Origin: Bimastos eiseni
Taxonomy: Eukaryota > Annelida > Clitellata > Crassiclitellata > Lumbricidae
Length of the DNA stretch: 64,000 bases
Assembly: GCA_959347315.1 (NCBI GenBank)
Contig: OY365806.1
Span: 20,244,747 to 20,308,746, forward strand
Direction: 5' to 3'
Shown: in pieces, positions 12,248-22,405 of the stretch
Layout: each line of letters begins with the position of its first letter
How positions within the stretch are numbered: the first letter of the stretch is position 1
Notes under the pieces: generated by a model
Database searches by the model: none
Told to the model about the DNA's origin: nothing
The model's input: the letters and a program-made list of their open reading frames with translations, nothing else
Position numbers and translations under genes: made by a program

Positions 12248-12539
12248 CAGTGGCGTCACTGGGGTTGGTGTCACCCAGTGCGGTAAACTCTTGGTGTCAC
12301 CCCTCTAGACTTTCACCATGGTCTTCTGAGCTCTGAGTCTTATTCATTTAAGCACCAGACGCTCTGCATGGTGGCACCCTGTGCCTGCTCATGTATTTAA
12401 CAATGAACGGTTATGAAACCCGACTAGACAGAGCTATGTCTGCTTTGTCAAATTTGCAATTTTTTTATTTTGGTGTCACCCCTTGATGGTGTCACCCGGT
12501 GCGGCCCGCACCCCCCGCACTCCCCTAGTGACGCCCCTG
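12248..12539. mobile_element. 292-bp hAT-like MITE with perfect 8-bp TSD
   Basis: The ends are CAGTGGCGTCACTGGGG and, on the opposite strand, CAGGGGCGTCACTAGGGG. The flanking octamer ATCCACGG is identical on both sides (12240-12247 and 12540-12547). Sub-terminal GTGTCACCC repeats occur near both ends. There is no coding capacity. The terminal sequence and 8-bp target duplication are diagnostic of the hAT superfamily. Confidence 0.9.
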
Positions 12540-12774
12540 ATCCACGGTAGACTAATAGATTTTCAACGTTTGACCCACCCCCAGGGATATTAGGGCGCGG
12601 ATCCTGAGGTTGCTCTTAAGTAGGTCTTTAAGATTCAACACCGGGAGGAATTTGAGCACAGTCAGACTGTTTTAAACGCTGAACACGTGACTGGTCATCG
12701 ATATCACCCCTCGAGATGTATCGCACAAATCGCTTTTCATTGTAAATACACTGTTACCTGTCTTATAATATATG

Positions 12775-12858
12775 GAGGAGTTGGTGAACCCGCGGCCGCC
12801 GTCTTCCAGGTCTATAAGGCCAAAAACCCCTCAGGTACCCCAAGGAGTTTACATAAAA
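12775..12858 (+). repeat. GC-rich dispersed repeat, copy A
   Basis: Contains CCCGCGGCCGCCGTCTTCC followed downstream by GGTACCCCA. The same two landmarks recur in the same order at 13226-13326. A reading frame giving NPAAAVF is shared but nothing else looks coding. Confidence 0.65.
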
Positions 12859-13225
12859 GCAAAGTTTCCTTCTTATGCGCTAGGAGCTTGTCGACTAAAC
12901 ACCTGCGGCACATTTGCCCACATGTGCATGTGATATCTGTTTGTCACATCTGTTGTTCTTTTACACCATCATGAATGAGTGGACGGTTTGGGAGATATCG
13001 TACAGGTAGCAGGTATACAGTAGTTGGCCATCGTTTGCGCAGTCGGTCAGGTAGGTATGTACTTTGTACGCATCAGTGTGTATACTATTTCATTACATAT
13101 TTATTTACATACATGGATATCTAGATTCTCTGTTTGTTTGTTTATGCGTTTACGCATTTGCACACTTTTACAGCTATTCACTTGAGACCTTCGCCGTTCG
13201 CTCGGGAACACCTGGGGCACCCAGT

Positions 13226-13326
13226 AGAGAGGTTGGTGAATCCCGCGGCCGCCGTCTTCCTGCTCTCCAGTGCAAAACACCTGTCTCAACCCGGGCAACG
13301 TCGGGTACCCCAGCCAGTTTATAATA
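13226..13326 (+). repeat. GC-rich dispersed repeat, copy B
   Basis: Second copy of the 12775-12858 block, with a longer middle segment. The GC-rich core stands out from the AT-rich surroundings. The family is unknown. Confidence 0.65.
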
Positions 13327-13582
13327 TAAGCAATTAAGCATATACATGTACGTAGGCCTATACGACGAATAAGTTTTCTCTGTGGCTAAATGTATACATA
13401 GTGCGCATCATGAAATGCGCTGTTTTCAATTAAAGACAACCGTTCGAATTTGATACAAGGCCATAAAAACAATGCATTGAATCTGTGTGCAATGGGGCAT
13501 TTTAAAATGCCATTGAAATGAACATTCGATGCGGAAAGGAGCACGTAACCTGTGCAACATTTTTATCCTTAACTCATTTCAC

Positions 13583-13715
13583 TATGAGGAGGAAAGGAGG
13601 AGGAGCAAGAGGACGAGGAGCAGGAGGACGAGGAGGAGTAGTATGAGGAATCAGAGTAGCAAGAGGAGGAGCAGAAGGAGTAGGAGGAGGAGTGGCAGGA
13701 GGAGGAGATCGTCAA
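13583..13715. repeat. (GGA)n-type polypurine tract
   Basis: About 130 bases of AGG/AGC/AGA on the + strand, almost free of pyrimidines, with potential for triplex or G-rich structure. The Arg/Ser-rich open frame is an artefact. Confidence 0.85.
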
Positions 13716-13729
13716 AGCTCATCCAGAGG

Positions 13730-15189
13730 TATGGTAAACAACCCTCCATTCTCGACCACACGCACAATGCTATCGTTATATGACATATATATATATAGGC
13801 CCAATATCACATACACATATTATGTAAAATATCATATATATATATGTATATATACGATGTTATATACATGCATTTGTATACATGCATATCCATCTTTAAT
13901 TCACTATACATTGGTTGCACACATAAATCAACTATATGAAAGCAGCAAAATCTCAGTAACTATTGGTGCTTGAGATAAAACATAATAATATTATGTTTCA
14001 TATATATTATATGAATCTGAGAACCTCAATGCCAGGCAGTGTCATTTCTGCATTGAAGGCAGTTTCCTAGGTTACCAACAGCCTCCAATAGTATTATCAT
14101 TATTCCTGAAGTGCAATACCAAGGCCATAATTCATGACAACTGTTGTAAATATGTATATAGGGTATACATATAATTTTATATGCAAACACACGTAGAGAG
14201 ATCATATACACAACTGTGTCAGCAATCAGTAATTGTCAGCTTGCTTGTCCGGCAACAACAAAGCAGTAAGATTACATCCGATTCATTACTCGACAAGGTT
14301 TACTGATTTCTTGTCCTGTTAGCACAAGTCTTGGTATGTGGGCTTTCTCTGTTGCCAGTCCAATGTTTTCTGAAATTCATTAGCCCGTTCGGGCCGATGT
14401 AGCTTTAGTTTCTTTTCCATCTTTTTTCTCTTTGCCCTTGTTTATCCTCCTTTGACTGTCTTTTTGTCTCTTAGGACTGACCTTGGATTTGACCTGATTT
14501 CGGATTTCTTTTGGTGCGCCGTCGGTTGATGCCCTGTGCGTTATTATGGCGGCGCTATAGAAGTTTTTTAGTCATAGTCATAGCTAATAACAGAAGCGGC
14601 AATAATAATTGGCGTCGTCACGCGGGGGCCTTACAGAAACTAATAAGCGGGATAAGTCATAGCAAAATAATGATAGTCCTTGTTAAAGGTATGACCTGCT
14701 GATGTCGGAAGATGATGGATTAAAAAGTGCCTGTCTGAGAATATGACTTCTGTGAAAAGTTGGTTCATTAGTAGCTCGAGTTTCTAGACAATAATGTTTG
14801 CTGATAGGCCTATTCGGTTTCCATTTGATTACGGTGTAAGTAAAGTAGACACCAGGGATGCTAACCGTTGAAAATTGGTGTCATTTCGACTGATGACGAA
14901 TAATTGAAAGATACATTTGATTCTCTTACTTAATCTTAAGCAATCATAGCCTACATAATTTTATCCACTCCTTAGTATGTGTTGGATTTTGCACAGAAAC
15001 CCGGATGTACAGAATCCATGGATGAATTAACCACACGTTACTTTAACCCGAGCCATAAAACATTTTTCAGAAACCATCGTTCATTCCCATTTCAGTTAAA
15101 CGCAACTCCGTCCATTACTCTCGTCCTTACCTGGCACGTTTTACCAAACTGAGCTAAACGACGTAAGCCTGTGTGAGTCTACAATCAAC
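13730..15189. other. non-coding, nothing recognised
   Basis: AT-rich with short TATATA tracts at about 13785-13870 and a TAGGCCTA octamer at 14805-14812. No coding exon can be supported. Confidence 0.45.
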
Positions 15190-15975
15190 ATATGGCTCAT
15201 ATGGCCTGGCACCCGCCAGCAGCTCGCAAAAATAGATATTAGGTTCCTCGCTTTGAGGAATCCGCACCTAACCTTCTCATCCTCGGTCGAAGACCTGGGG
15301 TAAGTTTGGATCAGGAGCTTACCTTTGTCCAGCATATCAGTCAACTTTGTCGTAGCTGTTACTACCAGCTTCGGCAACTTAGGGTGGTATCCCGCTCCCT
15401 CTCCCAAGACGCTGCTTCTATGCTTGTCCATTTCTTTGTAGTCTCCCGCCTAGACTACTGCAGCGCCATTTATGATGGGCTCCCGGTGTGTTGGCTTAAA
15501 TGCCTTGACAGGGTCTTGCGCTCGGTCGCCCGACTGGTGGGCCGCATCCCTAGGTTTGACCGAGTCTCTGGGTACATGCGTGATGTCCTGCGCTGGCTCC
15601 CTTACCCACAGCGCATTGCCTACCGTGTCTCTACACTGGTACGGCGCTGCATGGAGGGCCTGGCGCCCCTCTACCTGATTGAACTCTGCTGCCACACTGC
15701 CACTGTTGGACGCCGTGGTTTGTTGCGCTCTGCTGCGCAAGCGGAGTTGCATGTCTCCCGTGCGAGGACTGCTATCCGACAGCGCCGTGCTTTTTCATTG
15801 GCTGGTCCGGTGACCTGGAATGGCCTTCCAGTAGCATTGCGCCTCACACCAATAGGCCAATCTGCTCTGTTTTTCTCTGGCCTTAAGACTGTCCTGTTTG
15901 ACCTTGGTTGGGCTGGGAGCGCTTCTGAGTAGAATACCTTAAAGGGGCGCTATATAAAACTGCTGCAATAATAAT
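15190..15975 (+). mobile_element. 5'-truncated CR1-like LINE (C-terminal reverse transcriptase region)
   Basis: A long frame (about 15306-15932) shows the region after the catalytic core of CR1/L2-type reverse transcriptases: SRLDYCSAIYDGLP, then LRWLPYPQRIAYRV, PLYLIEL and WNGLPVALRL. The same protein continues upstream to about 15200 in another frame, with a one-base frameshift near 15300. The 3' end reads GGCGCTATATAAA followed by an ATA-rich tail, a common LINE/SINE terminus. Endonuclease and the catalytic YADD part are missing. It is a dead, 5'-truncated insertion. Confidence 0.85.
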
Positions 15976-17300
15976 AATAAAACTGCCGTAATAACAGTTT
16001 CCACAATTTACCGACGTTTCTCTACTTCAGACGCGATTCTTTCAACGCTGTTTTTAGTCTAATATTCTGACTAAACCGTCGCCTATAGTCACTAATAATA
16101 TGATCTGCTTTTTATATGATCCAATATTCAGTTTATAATTGTTCAATCGAATATGATTTTACAAATAGTTTTTTAAACACGTGAATGTGTGCATTGGTTC
16201 TCTTACTTAATCTTAAGCCATCATACGTATAGTTTAGCCTCCGAAGACAGCCTACAACAAAAGAAAGTTTGTAGCTCTATAATAACATAACGTCCAATTT
16301 TGCTATTGTGCATACACCAGCTTAAGTCGTCTGCATATCACACAGACTGCGGCTACGAGACAATTGCATCATAATAATTACACATCATGCGTGTATATGT
16401 GTGTATATACGATAAAATATCAGAGCATTGCGATCATTTTTCGTCGCAGCAGCACCTAGGGCGCCTCAACCGTGCATGCGCAACTGAATTCACTTGAATA
16501 TATTCTAATATATTTTCAATTGCAGGTACCTGATACACAAAACGTAGGATACTGAAATGCATTGGAAACCACTTTAACCATCCGGCTATCGCGTCTCTAA
16601 AAATGACAGTGGACAGTGACTGCACAGACGAGTGACAAGAGAAACTGTCGAGTGAATGCAGATTGAGAATAATCGACACAGAAATGATGTTTGATGATTG
16701 CGTGATGGGTGAGGGGTGTGGACCCCAGATAAACGAGTTTCATCTGCATGCCTTTGTCCAATTTCCCATACACATATCTTCTATTCATCCATAGCCACGA
16801 GACAGTTATAGATAACATATATATATTAAATACGTATTGTCTATACCATATATTTTGTACGATATATCATATATATATATATGAATCAGTTGGTGGCGAT
16901 AGAAAGTAATATTGCGACTAAGGCAGCCTATCATTTTAATGCAGAAACTCACATAGAAACATTATGATTGCTATTCGCATTGAGGCCATTCTAGATCCGT
17001 ATGATTGCTATTGCCACACATGGACGTGATTATAAAGAGCTTCCAGTTAAGCTGCATGCGAATGATATTCTGGTTATATAATTCTGGGTTTTATAAGGTC
17101 CCTCTATCCCTGCTTTAGCCACATAGAGATAGGGTCACTATATAGGGTAGAATTCAATCCTGTGTGCATTCGCGTTCTGCTCTTCTAACAATACACAGTG
17201 ATTGTCAAATCGCTAGAAACAAAATTGTTTCTCTCGCTTCCGTTAGAGATGCGATTTTTGTTGAGAATTCAACGAATAGCGACACATGCAGAATATAAAT
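15976..17300. other. non-coding; possible left boundary of the Polinton
   Basis: AT-rich sequence with TATATA patches at 16380-16410 and 16820-16885. I looked for the terminal inverted repeat expected at the outer end of a Polinton and saw none matching the right side, so the left terminus is probably lost. Confidence 0.45.
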
Positions 17301-17311
17301 AGCATCTGTTG

Positions 17312-17892
17312 CTATAGCAGTTGAAGCAGCGGAAGTAGCTGATGACTCGCCATGGCAACAGCTGAATGTCTCGTTTCGTTGTAACTGCTAACCACATCGT
17401 TTAACACGTCAATATATCTTCTAGTCGAATTAGCTGAAAAGTATTTAAACATTCTTGCTCTCATCGTTCTATTCCATCGCTCGACGACACACGATTTCTT
17501 TTCGTTTTCGGTGGAATACAACTCTACCAATTTTTTAAAGTCTTTATTGTAAGATTCTTGACCTTTATCTACCCACAGTTTCCCCGGTTCCTAACGCTGC
17601 TCGCGAGTATTTTCGCGAAGCCTTCAGCCGTATATTTTCCGCTCTTATCTGTTAATTGAACGATCCAACCGTACTTGGAAAACACGTCTATCATGGTCAA
17701 CAGGTATTTAACGCCATCGTTATCTTTAGCGAAGGACTGCATATCGACCAAATCAGCTGCCCAGATTTAATCGATACCTCCAACGTACACCTTCCTTTTT
17801 CGAAAATGCCTTACAACGGGCTTGTGTAATTCTTCGGCAAGTTGATAAGTCCACTTCAACGGAGACTTTTTTTCTTGTAATTTCGAAGTTTT
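17312..17892 (-). pseudogene. retroviral-type DDE integrase, broken
   Basis: The integrase joins the linear element DNA to host chromosomes. Reading leftward from about 17892, the N-terminal part (QLAEELHKPVV) leads into GGID, a premature TAA at 17767-17769, then WAADLVDMQ with the first catalytic Asp, and YLLTMIDVFSKYGW. A frameshift lies near 17580. The second Asp is in LWVDKGQES and the catalytic Glu in CVVERWNRTMR. All three DDE positions are still visible. The C-terminus stops soon after SYNETRHSA without the expected extension, so the gene is truncated as well as mutated. No clear start codon separates it from the PLA2-like gene upstream. Confidence 0.88.
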
Positions 17893-17908
17893 TTAAAATC
17901 GGTCAGAC

Positions 17909-18322
17909 CTAACCCGAGACTCGCTTTGGTGGCTCGATAGGCTTGATTATCGTCCGTTCGATCCGCTCCCGTACGCTAGGATAAGGAATGTTGTTTAATT
18001 CGTTTATCATCCCTTTATTGGCGATATTCCTACACGCTGTGTCAGAAAACCGATCGTAAGCTAAATCGTGACGATAAGCGGCGTTATCGACTCTATCAAC
18101 GGGTTTCGACCAATCTTTAGGGGTTCCGTCGGGGTTCAATCTCAAATCTAATCTAGTTCCTGGTCCCGTAAACGAGTGACCTGGAAGATGCATTTCACCA
18201 GGAAATTTAGCCCAAGGTGATTTTATGTTACTAGGGATCGAGTTTAGAGACCCCACTAGATCGCCTCCGTCTGCAGCTTTTACGAATTGAGTCTTTGTTA
18301 TTCTATTCCGTACACGGCGCAC
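17909..18322 (-). CDS. parvovirus-VP1u/PLA2-like capsid phospholipase
   Basis: 137-residue open frame. FTGPG (residues 51-55) matches a calcium-binding loop and YRHDLAYD (83-90) contains the His-Asp catalytic dyad of secreted and viral phospholipase A2. LPGHSF just before the loop is typical of the parvovirus VP1-unique-region family. In parvoviruses this domain breaches endosomal membranes, so a similar entry role is inferred here. The last residues (from about 17950 leftward) are probably out of frame. The next frame reads ATKASLGLGL, a better C-terminus, and runs to a TGA near 17859, overlapping the integrase. The gene is divergent from the ATPase gene. Confidence 0.75.
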   Translation of the reverse strand: MRRVRNRITKTQFVKAADGGDLVGSLNSIPSNIKSPWAKFPGEMHLPGHSFTGPGTRLDLRLNPDGTPKDWSKPVDRVDNAAYRHDLAYDRFSDTACRNIANKGMINELNNIPYPSVRERIERTIIKPIEPPKRVSG

Positions 18323-18427
18323 GTGCCTCTGAGCATAGGGCGTCCATTTTTGCTAAAGACGCTCTAGATATTTCTAGTTTCAGTTTGTGTCTTACATTTA
18401 ACGCAGAACATTCTTTTTTTAAATACA
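18323..18427. promoter_or_regulatory. divergent intergenic region (putative bidirectional promoter)
   Basis: This 105-bp gap separates the leftward PLA2-like gene from the rightward ATPase gene. It is AT-rich at its right end (TTTTTTTAAATAC). Its position implies that both transcription blocks of the element start here. No specific factor site is recognised. Confidence 0.4.
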
Positions 18428-18958
18428 ATGTTATTTATATTTAAAACGACTACGATGCAAGTAAAAGATTTATTGGAGAACGATTCGTTATCGAAAAGAT
18501 TCAAAAGTCCTCTTTTACGATAAGCATAAGAGGTTTGACCGTAGGAAAGTCAGGATGCGGTAAAACGACTCTGCTGCTTAATTTGCTTCTAAGACCCGGA
18601 TGGTTAGATTACGATAACCTGCAGGTATTTGGTAGAACAGAACAAATGCGAGACTTATTACATCCGAGGAAGACATAGTAACGTTGACTGCTTTTCCCTC
18701 GCACGGAACTGTTTCAAACTGCCAAGACAGACGATAAGAGAGAATGCAAACTTTATCTGTTTATTTCCTCAAGACCTGAAAAATATCAATCACATTTACA
18801 ACGATCACGTGAGTACGGACATGCTAAAGGAGGAGTTTAAAAGACTATGCGAGAGAGCGTGGAAGCTACCTCACGGATTTGTTGTGATTGATCTAACGAG
18901 TGAAAAGAACAATGGTAAGTATAGATGCGGTTTCGACGAATTCTACATTTCCTCATAA
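18428..18958 (+). pseudogene. FtsK/HerA-type genome packaging ATPase, broken
   Basis: An N-terminal piece (two in-frame ATGs, 18428 and 18455) runs to about 18510, where a frameshift leads into a Walker A motif, VGKSGCGKTTLLLNLLL (about 18550-18600). That frame stops near 18680. The C-terminal part continues in a third frame from about 18645: RGRHSNVDCF, LPRQTIREN, HGFVVIDLTS and NNGKYRCGF, ending at TAA 18956. Together these match Polinton/adintovirus A32-like packaging ATPases. Only about 30 residues separate Walker A from the RGRHSN block, and no Walker B acidic motif is visible, so an internal deletion is likely in addition to the frameshifts. Confidence 0.82.
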
Positions 18959-18987
18959 ATGATTAAAAATAGAGTATAATAAAAGCA

Positions 18988-19770
18988 ATGGAGTCTCTTC
19001 TTCAAAAGATGGTTGACATCACGAAAAGGATGGCCCGTAACACGGAACCAAAGTCGTCGTTTTACATTTTAATGAGCGAAAAGAGTACGCGAATAAGGAC
19101 TGGGTTCAATCCCCGGATTGAACTCAACAAAAACAAAAAGTAGGAAATGGCCTTAGTCAATCTCGAAACGCATTACTCTTGGCCTAATATCGACGCGACG
19201 AACAATAATCTAAGATATTCTCCGGATAATGGGACGACGTGGATTAACGTCAACGTTCCAGAAGGCTGCTACGAAATCACGGATATAAACGAATACGTGC
19301 AGAGAGTCATGAAAGAAGACGGGCATTACGACATTCAAAGCGATAGACACACCATCGGATTGGAAGCTAACAACAATACGTTGAAGACTGTTTTGAACGT
19401 AGCGGAGAATTACGTGGTAGATTTTACGACTCCGAATTCTATCAGAACGGTTCTCGGGTTTAATAGCCAAACTGCGGGTTACAACGAATCGGAGAACTTG
19501 GTCAATATAATGAGTATTACAAGTTTGAGGGTAACGAGCGATATCGGAGCCTCGTATACGAATGGAACGACTGAAAATGTTATTTATTCCTTTTTCCCTA
19601 ACGTTGGACCTGGGTACAAGGTCGTCGAAGCACCTACAAATTTGATATATCTCCCCGTCAGTCTGTCAACGATATCGTCGATGGAAACGACGCTTACAGA
19701 TCAAAATTGAAAACTTATCAACCTACGGAGAGAGGAGTTATCTATAAGGTTTCACATAAGAGAAGCGTGA
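18988..19770 (+). pseudogene. penton/minor-capsid-like virion protein, two nonsense codons
   Basis: One reading frame of about 260 codons starts at ATG 18988. It is interrupted by TAG at 19141-19143 and TGA at 19708-19710, and ends at TGA 19768. The long middle segment contains VNLETHYSWPNI, RTVLGFNS and FFPNVGPGYK, and the tail reads LRREELSIRFHI. The region looks beta-rich and has the size and position (between ATPase and the small virion genes) of the Polinton minor capsid/penton-type protein. Assignment to penton rather than another minor protein rests on context and general resemblance. Confidence 0.6.
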
Positions 19771-19803
19771 GAGTATTAAAAGTTTATATCCGTTATATGT
19801 AAA

Positions 19804-20412
19804 ATGACTCGATACGTATACGAAAACGTTAATATTTCGAAGGGACAAAAGGGTAAAATTAAAAGATCGCTTAAAGCGAAAACAGGTGTTAGCATTGGGT
19901 TAAAGCACAACAATTTAAATTGAGAGCACGTTTTAGCTCTTACGCAGACGCAGGTCAATAAGTTAAGAAAAGCTCGTCAAGACGGGACGGGAATGACGAT
20001 TAAAATGAGTAAAACGCAACTGATGCATAACGCGGAAGTCGAAGGTGGATTTGTCGGCGCCATACTACCCGTTCTAGCTACTCTCGGTAAATTCGCTCTT
20101 TCGAGCGTATTACCGAGATTGGCAACGGGAGCTTTAACCGGTATAGGCGCAGCGGCTGGGTCGAAAGTCGTTGATAAAATAAGCGGAACGGGAGGCGGGG
20201 CTATATACATCAAAAAGGGAGGCGGAAGATATAAGATCGTTGATCATGGCGAAGGTCTTTACATGAAACCTTGGACGGGAAAAGGATTAGAGAACGCAGG
20301 AGAAGAGTTTTATATGCGCAAGGGTTCTGGGTTCGTAACAGTGGGGAAAGGACTTATATTCGATCCTAATTCGCCGTTCAAAAACGTTCCGATTTTCGGG
20401 TGGTTGCTATGA
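19804..20412 (+). pseudogene. small basic/hydrophobic virion-like protein (pX/pVI-like), one nonsense codon
   Basis: The frame starts at ATG 19804, meets TGA at 19921-19923, and stays open to TGA 20410. The first part is Lys/Arg-rich. The second has a hydrophobic stretch (GAILPVLATLGKFALS), a Gly/Ala-rich segment, and a Gly-rich C-terminal half ending FGWLL. Small Gly-rich basic hydrophobic proteins in this position resemble adenovirus minor core/capsid precursors (pX, pVI) and their adintovirus counterparts. The exact role is unknown. It lies 33 bp after the penton-like gene. Confidence 0.55.
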
Positions 20413-20458
20413 AACTTAATTTCCTATAGATATTGTATTGTCACGACCAATACACAAA

Positions 20459-20839
20459 ATGGGGTTTACAAAACCCGCTCGTCCTAGTTCGGTTAGAACT
20501 CGTCCGGATTGGAGGCCTAAGAAAGAAGTGGTACACAAGCCTTATAGACAACACGGAGGACAAAGATGGGAGATACTCGCTCAGAATGAAATCACGATTG
20601 AATCAAGAGAGACGACCACGCTAGCGCTAGGTCTAAGAGTGCGAATGGCTAGAGGAGTGTGCCTGGTTTCGTTAAGACAGAATATCAAAGCAGCTGGATG
20701 CATCATTCATAACGGAACCTTTGCTGAAACCGTCAACGATTTCACGATTGCTATTCAAAACAACTCAGATTCCGTAGTTACCGTAATCGAAGGAGACCCT
20801 TTTTGCTACGTTAATGATCTCGTCAATTTCGTCGATTGA
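20459..20839 (+). CDS. intact small protein with dUTPase-fold-like pattern
   Basis: About 126 residues from ATG 20459 (AAATGG context, better than the upstream ATG at 20438). A basic Pro-rich N-terminus is followed by a segment whose pattern follows the dUTPase beta-barrel: RMARGVCLV, then a Gly turn (IHNGTF), FTIAIQNNS and IEGDPFCYV, the last resembling the GDRIAQ-type motif. The catalytic Asp of real dUTPases after the Gly turn is not evident, so it may be a structural, virion-associated derivative and not an enzyme. No internal stops, which makes it one of only two genes of the rightward cluster without a break. Fold assignment is by eye. Confidence 0.5.
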   Translation: MGFTKPARPSSVRTRPDWRPKKEVVHKPYRQHGGQRWEILAQNEITIESRETTTLALGLRVRMARGVCLVSLRQNIKAAGCIIHNGTFAETVNDFTIAIQNNSDSVVTVIEGDPFCYVNDLVNFVD

Positions 20840-20871
20840 GATTTAAGAAAGCGTTTCGCCTAATTAAAAAG

Positions 20872-21492
20872 ATGGAAAAAGTAAAACGCGAGAAATGATA
20901 CTTTACGACAGACGAAGTAGACGGACTCGCACACGAGTATCGACTTAACAAAATCACGGAAATTCGAGAAGAGATAACTCGAAAACGCGATAAAAGGGCG
21001 GCGCTGAGTAGAAACTACTGCAAAGACGTAAAAATAATCAACGCGTTGAAAAACTTTCTAACAATATTTACTGTAGCACTGTCTATGACAGGGGTTGGTT
21101 TGTTAGCTACGGGGATAGCAGCACCGATTGCGATGGTTGCGGGAGGAACGACTTCAGTAACTGGCACGTTGGGTGTCGTTGGGGGTCTAATCAACCAAAA
21201 ACTCAAGCCGAAACTGAAGAAACACGAAACAATTGCGACTTTAGCGGTGGAGAAACTCAATGCAATCAGCGGGCTCGTTTCGAATGCTGTAGATGACGGA
21301 AGTATCTCGAACGAGGAATATTCGTTAATACTTCGCGAACTCGAGACATTTAACGCGTTGAAAAGGTGTAACGTAGAACGCGTTCTATGTTTACGTTCTA
21401 CGTTTACGTTCTACTTTGAGTTTTGCGTTGAGTTTTACGTTCGATTTTACGTTGAGGTTTACGTTGAGATTTGCGTTCTAAGTTTGTGTTAA
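20872..21492 (+). pseudogene. two-helix membrane protein of the Polinton, early nonsense codon
   Basis: ATG 20872 is followed by TGA at 20896-20898, then an open frame. The charged N-terminal region (REEITRKRDKR) is likely helical. Two hydrophobic segments follow (FLTIFTVALSMTGVGLLATG and a Gly-rich one), then a Lys-rich linker and an amphipathic C-terminal domain (KLNAISGLV, SLILRELETF). Similar predicted membrane proteins recur in metazoan Polintons, with unknown function, possibly in the envelope or exit. After about 21366 the frame runs into a degenerate 12-base repeat that replaces the natural C-terminus. Confidence 0.55.
21366..21488 (+). repeat. 12-base degenerate repeat inside the membrane-protein gene
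   Basis: Units like GTTCTACGTTTA and GTTTTACGTTGA repeat about ten times with no frame break, encoding alternating aromatic and Val/Glu residues. It lies at the 3' end of the two-helix membrane-protein gene. Confidence 0.7.
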
Positions 21493-21498
21493 AACATT

Positions 21499-22403
21499 AT
21501 GCTACCTTTTAAAAAAATGTCGTCTCTAAAAATTATGGATCCTTCGAAACGAGACTTAATCGTAGAACAGTATAACGAATTGAAAAAGAATATAAAACAA
21601 GACTTTATCAGAGAAATTGGAGGATATGGGCCTGCAGCGAGAATTAAGAAAGGCGTTCAAACCCATCATCGACTCTCAATCTGAAATTTCCAAAGAGCTA
21701 GGTACTATAAAGCAAAGTTCAACGGCAACTGCTGAAGCGTTCCGGGCGTTACCCGCATCGTCATCTACATCGATAAAAGTGGTACAATTTCCGCAGTATC
21801 CATCGATAGACGTGTTCGAGGATGATCCCGTTTCAGATGTTAGAACTCTAGAATTAGGAGATATCGCGACTAAATATTTAAAAGAATACGCCTCGAACAA
21901 AAAGTCAACGGATACTACCTTCGGTATAAACTCTAGAGATGGCCAGTTTTTATCGGTAACTATCCAATTTCGATTGAAGGAAACGATATAACGGTGGGTA
22001 ACAACACCTACAAGGAAATTTCGGGGTTTTGGGAATTGTTAGCAATGAAGAATCCGAACGACTCGATATACAATCATAACGATCTGGAAGAGTACAGAGA
22101 AATTCTTGAATTAACGAAGGCTATCTACCAACCTAGTAATCCAAACAAACCTAAATCGTCTAAAATCGTAAAATATAATAAAATCATTAAACCGATGTGG
22201 GAAGGGAGGTTCTCAACGGGCGAAGAGGTCGTCGTTATTCCCCAAGATCCTAATGCGTTAGTGGGCATGTTAGGTCTGCGAATGGCTAGCTTCCAAGCGG
22301 GAATACAGGACTAAGAAACGAGATTGTCGGTATATGCGACGAATTGCTACGGCAACATGTTATCGACAAAGACGGATATAAAAAAATAATGATGCGACTA
22401 TAA
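21499..22403 (+). pseudogene. conserved Polinton protein of unknown function, three frameshifts
   Basis: Starts at one of three in-phase ATGs (21499, 21517, 21535). The N-terminal segment (LIVEQYNELKKNIKQDF) looks coiled-coil. Frameshifts near 21620, 21950 and 22305 separate four segments. The third includes EISGFWELL and KPSSKIVKYN, and the last ends KKIMMRL at TAA 22401. This arrangement (helical N-terminus, short beta-rich domain with a conserved FWELL block) recalls an uncharacterised family common in animal Polintons, which I remember as DUF8207. That name needs a profile search. It lies directly before the pX-like gene. Confidence 0.55.
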
Positions 22404-22405
22404 AA

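Noticed and set aside
13529..13783. Arg/Ser-rich 84-codon frame resembling an SR protein
   Set aside because: The Arg/Ser content comes from a polypurine GGA tract, and the frame continues into unrelated AT-rich DNA.
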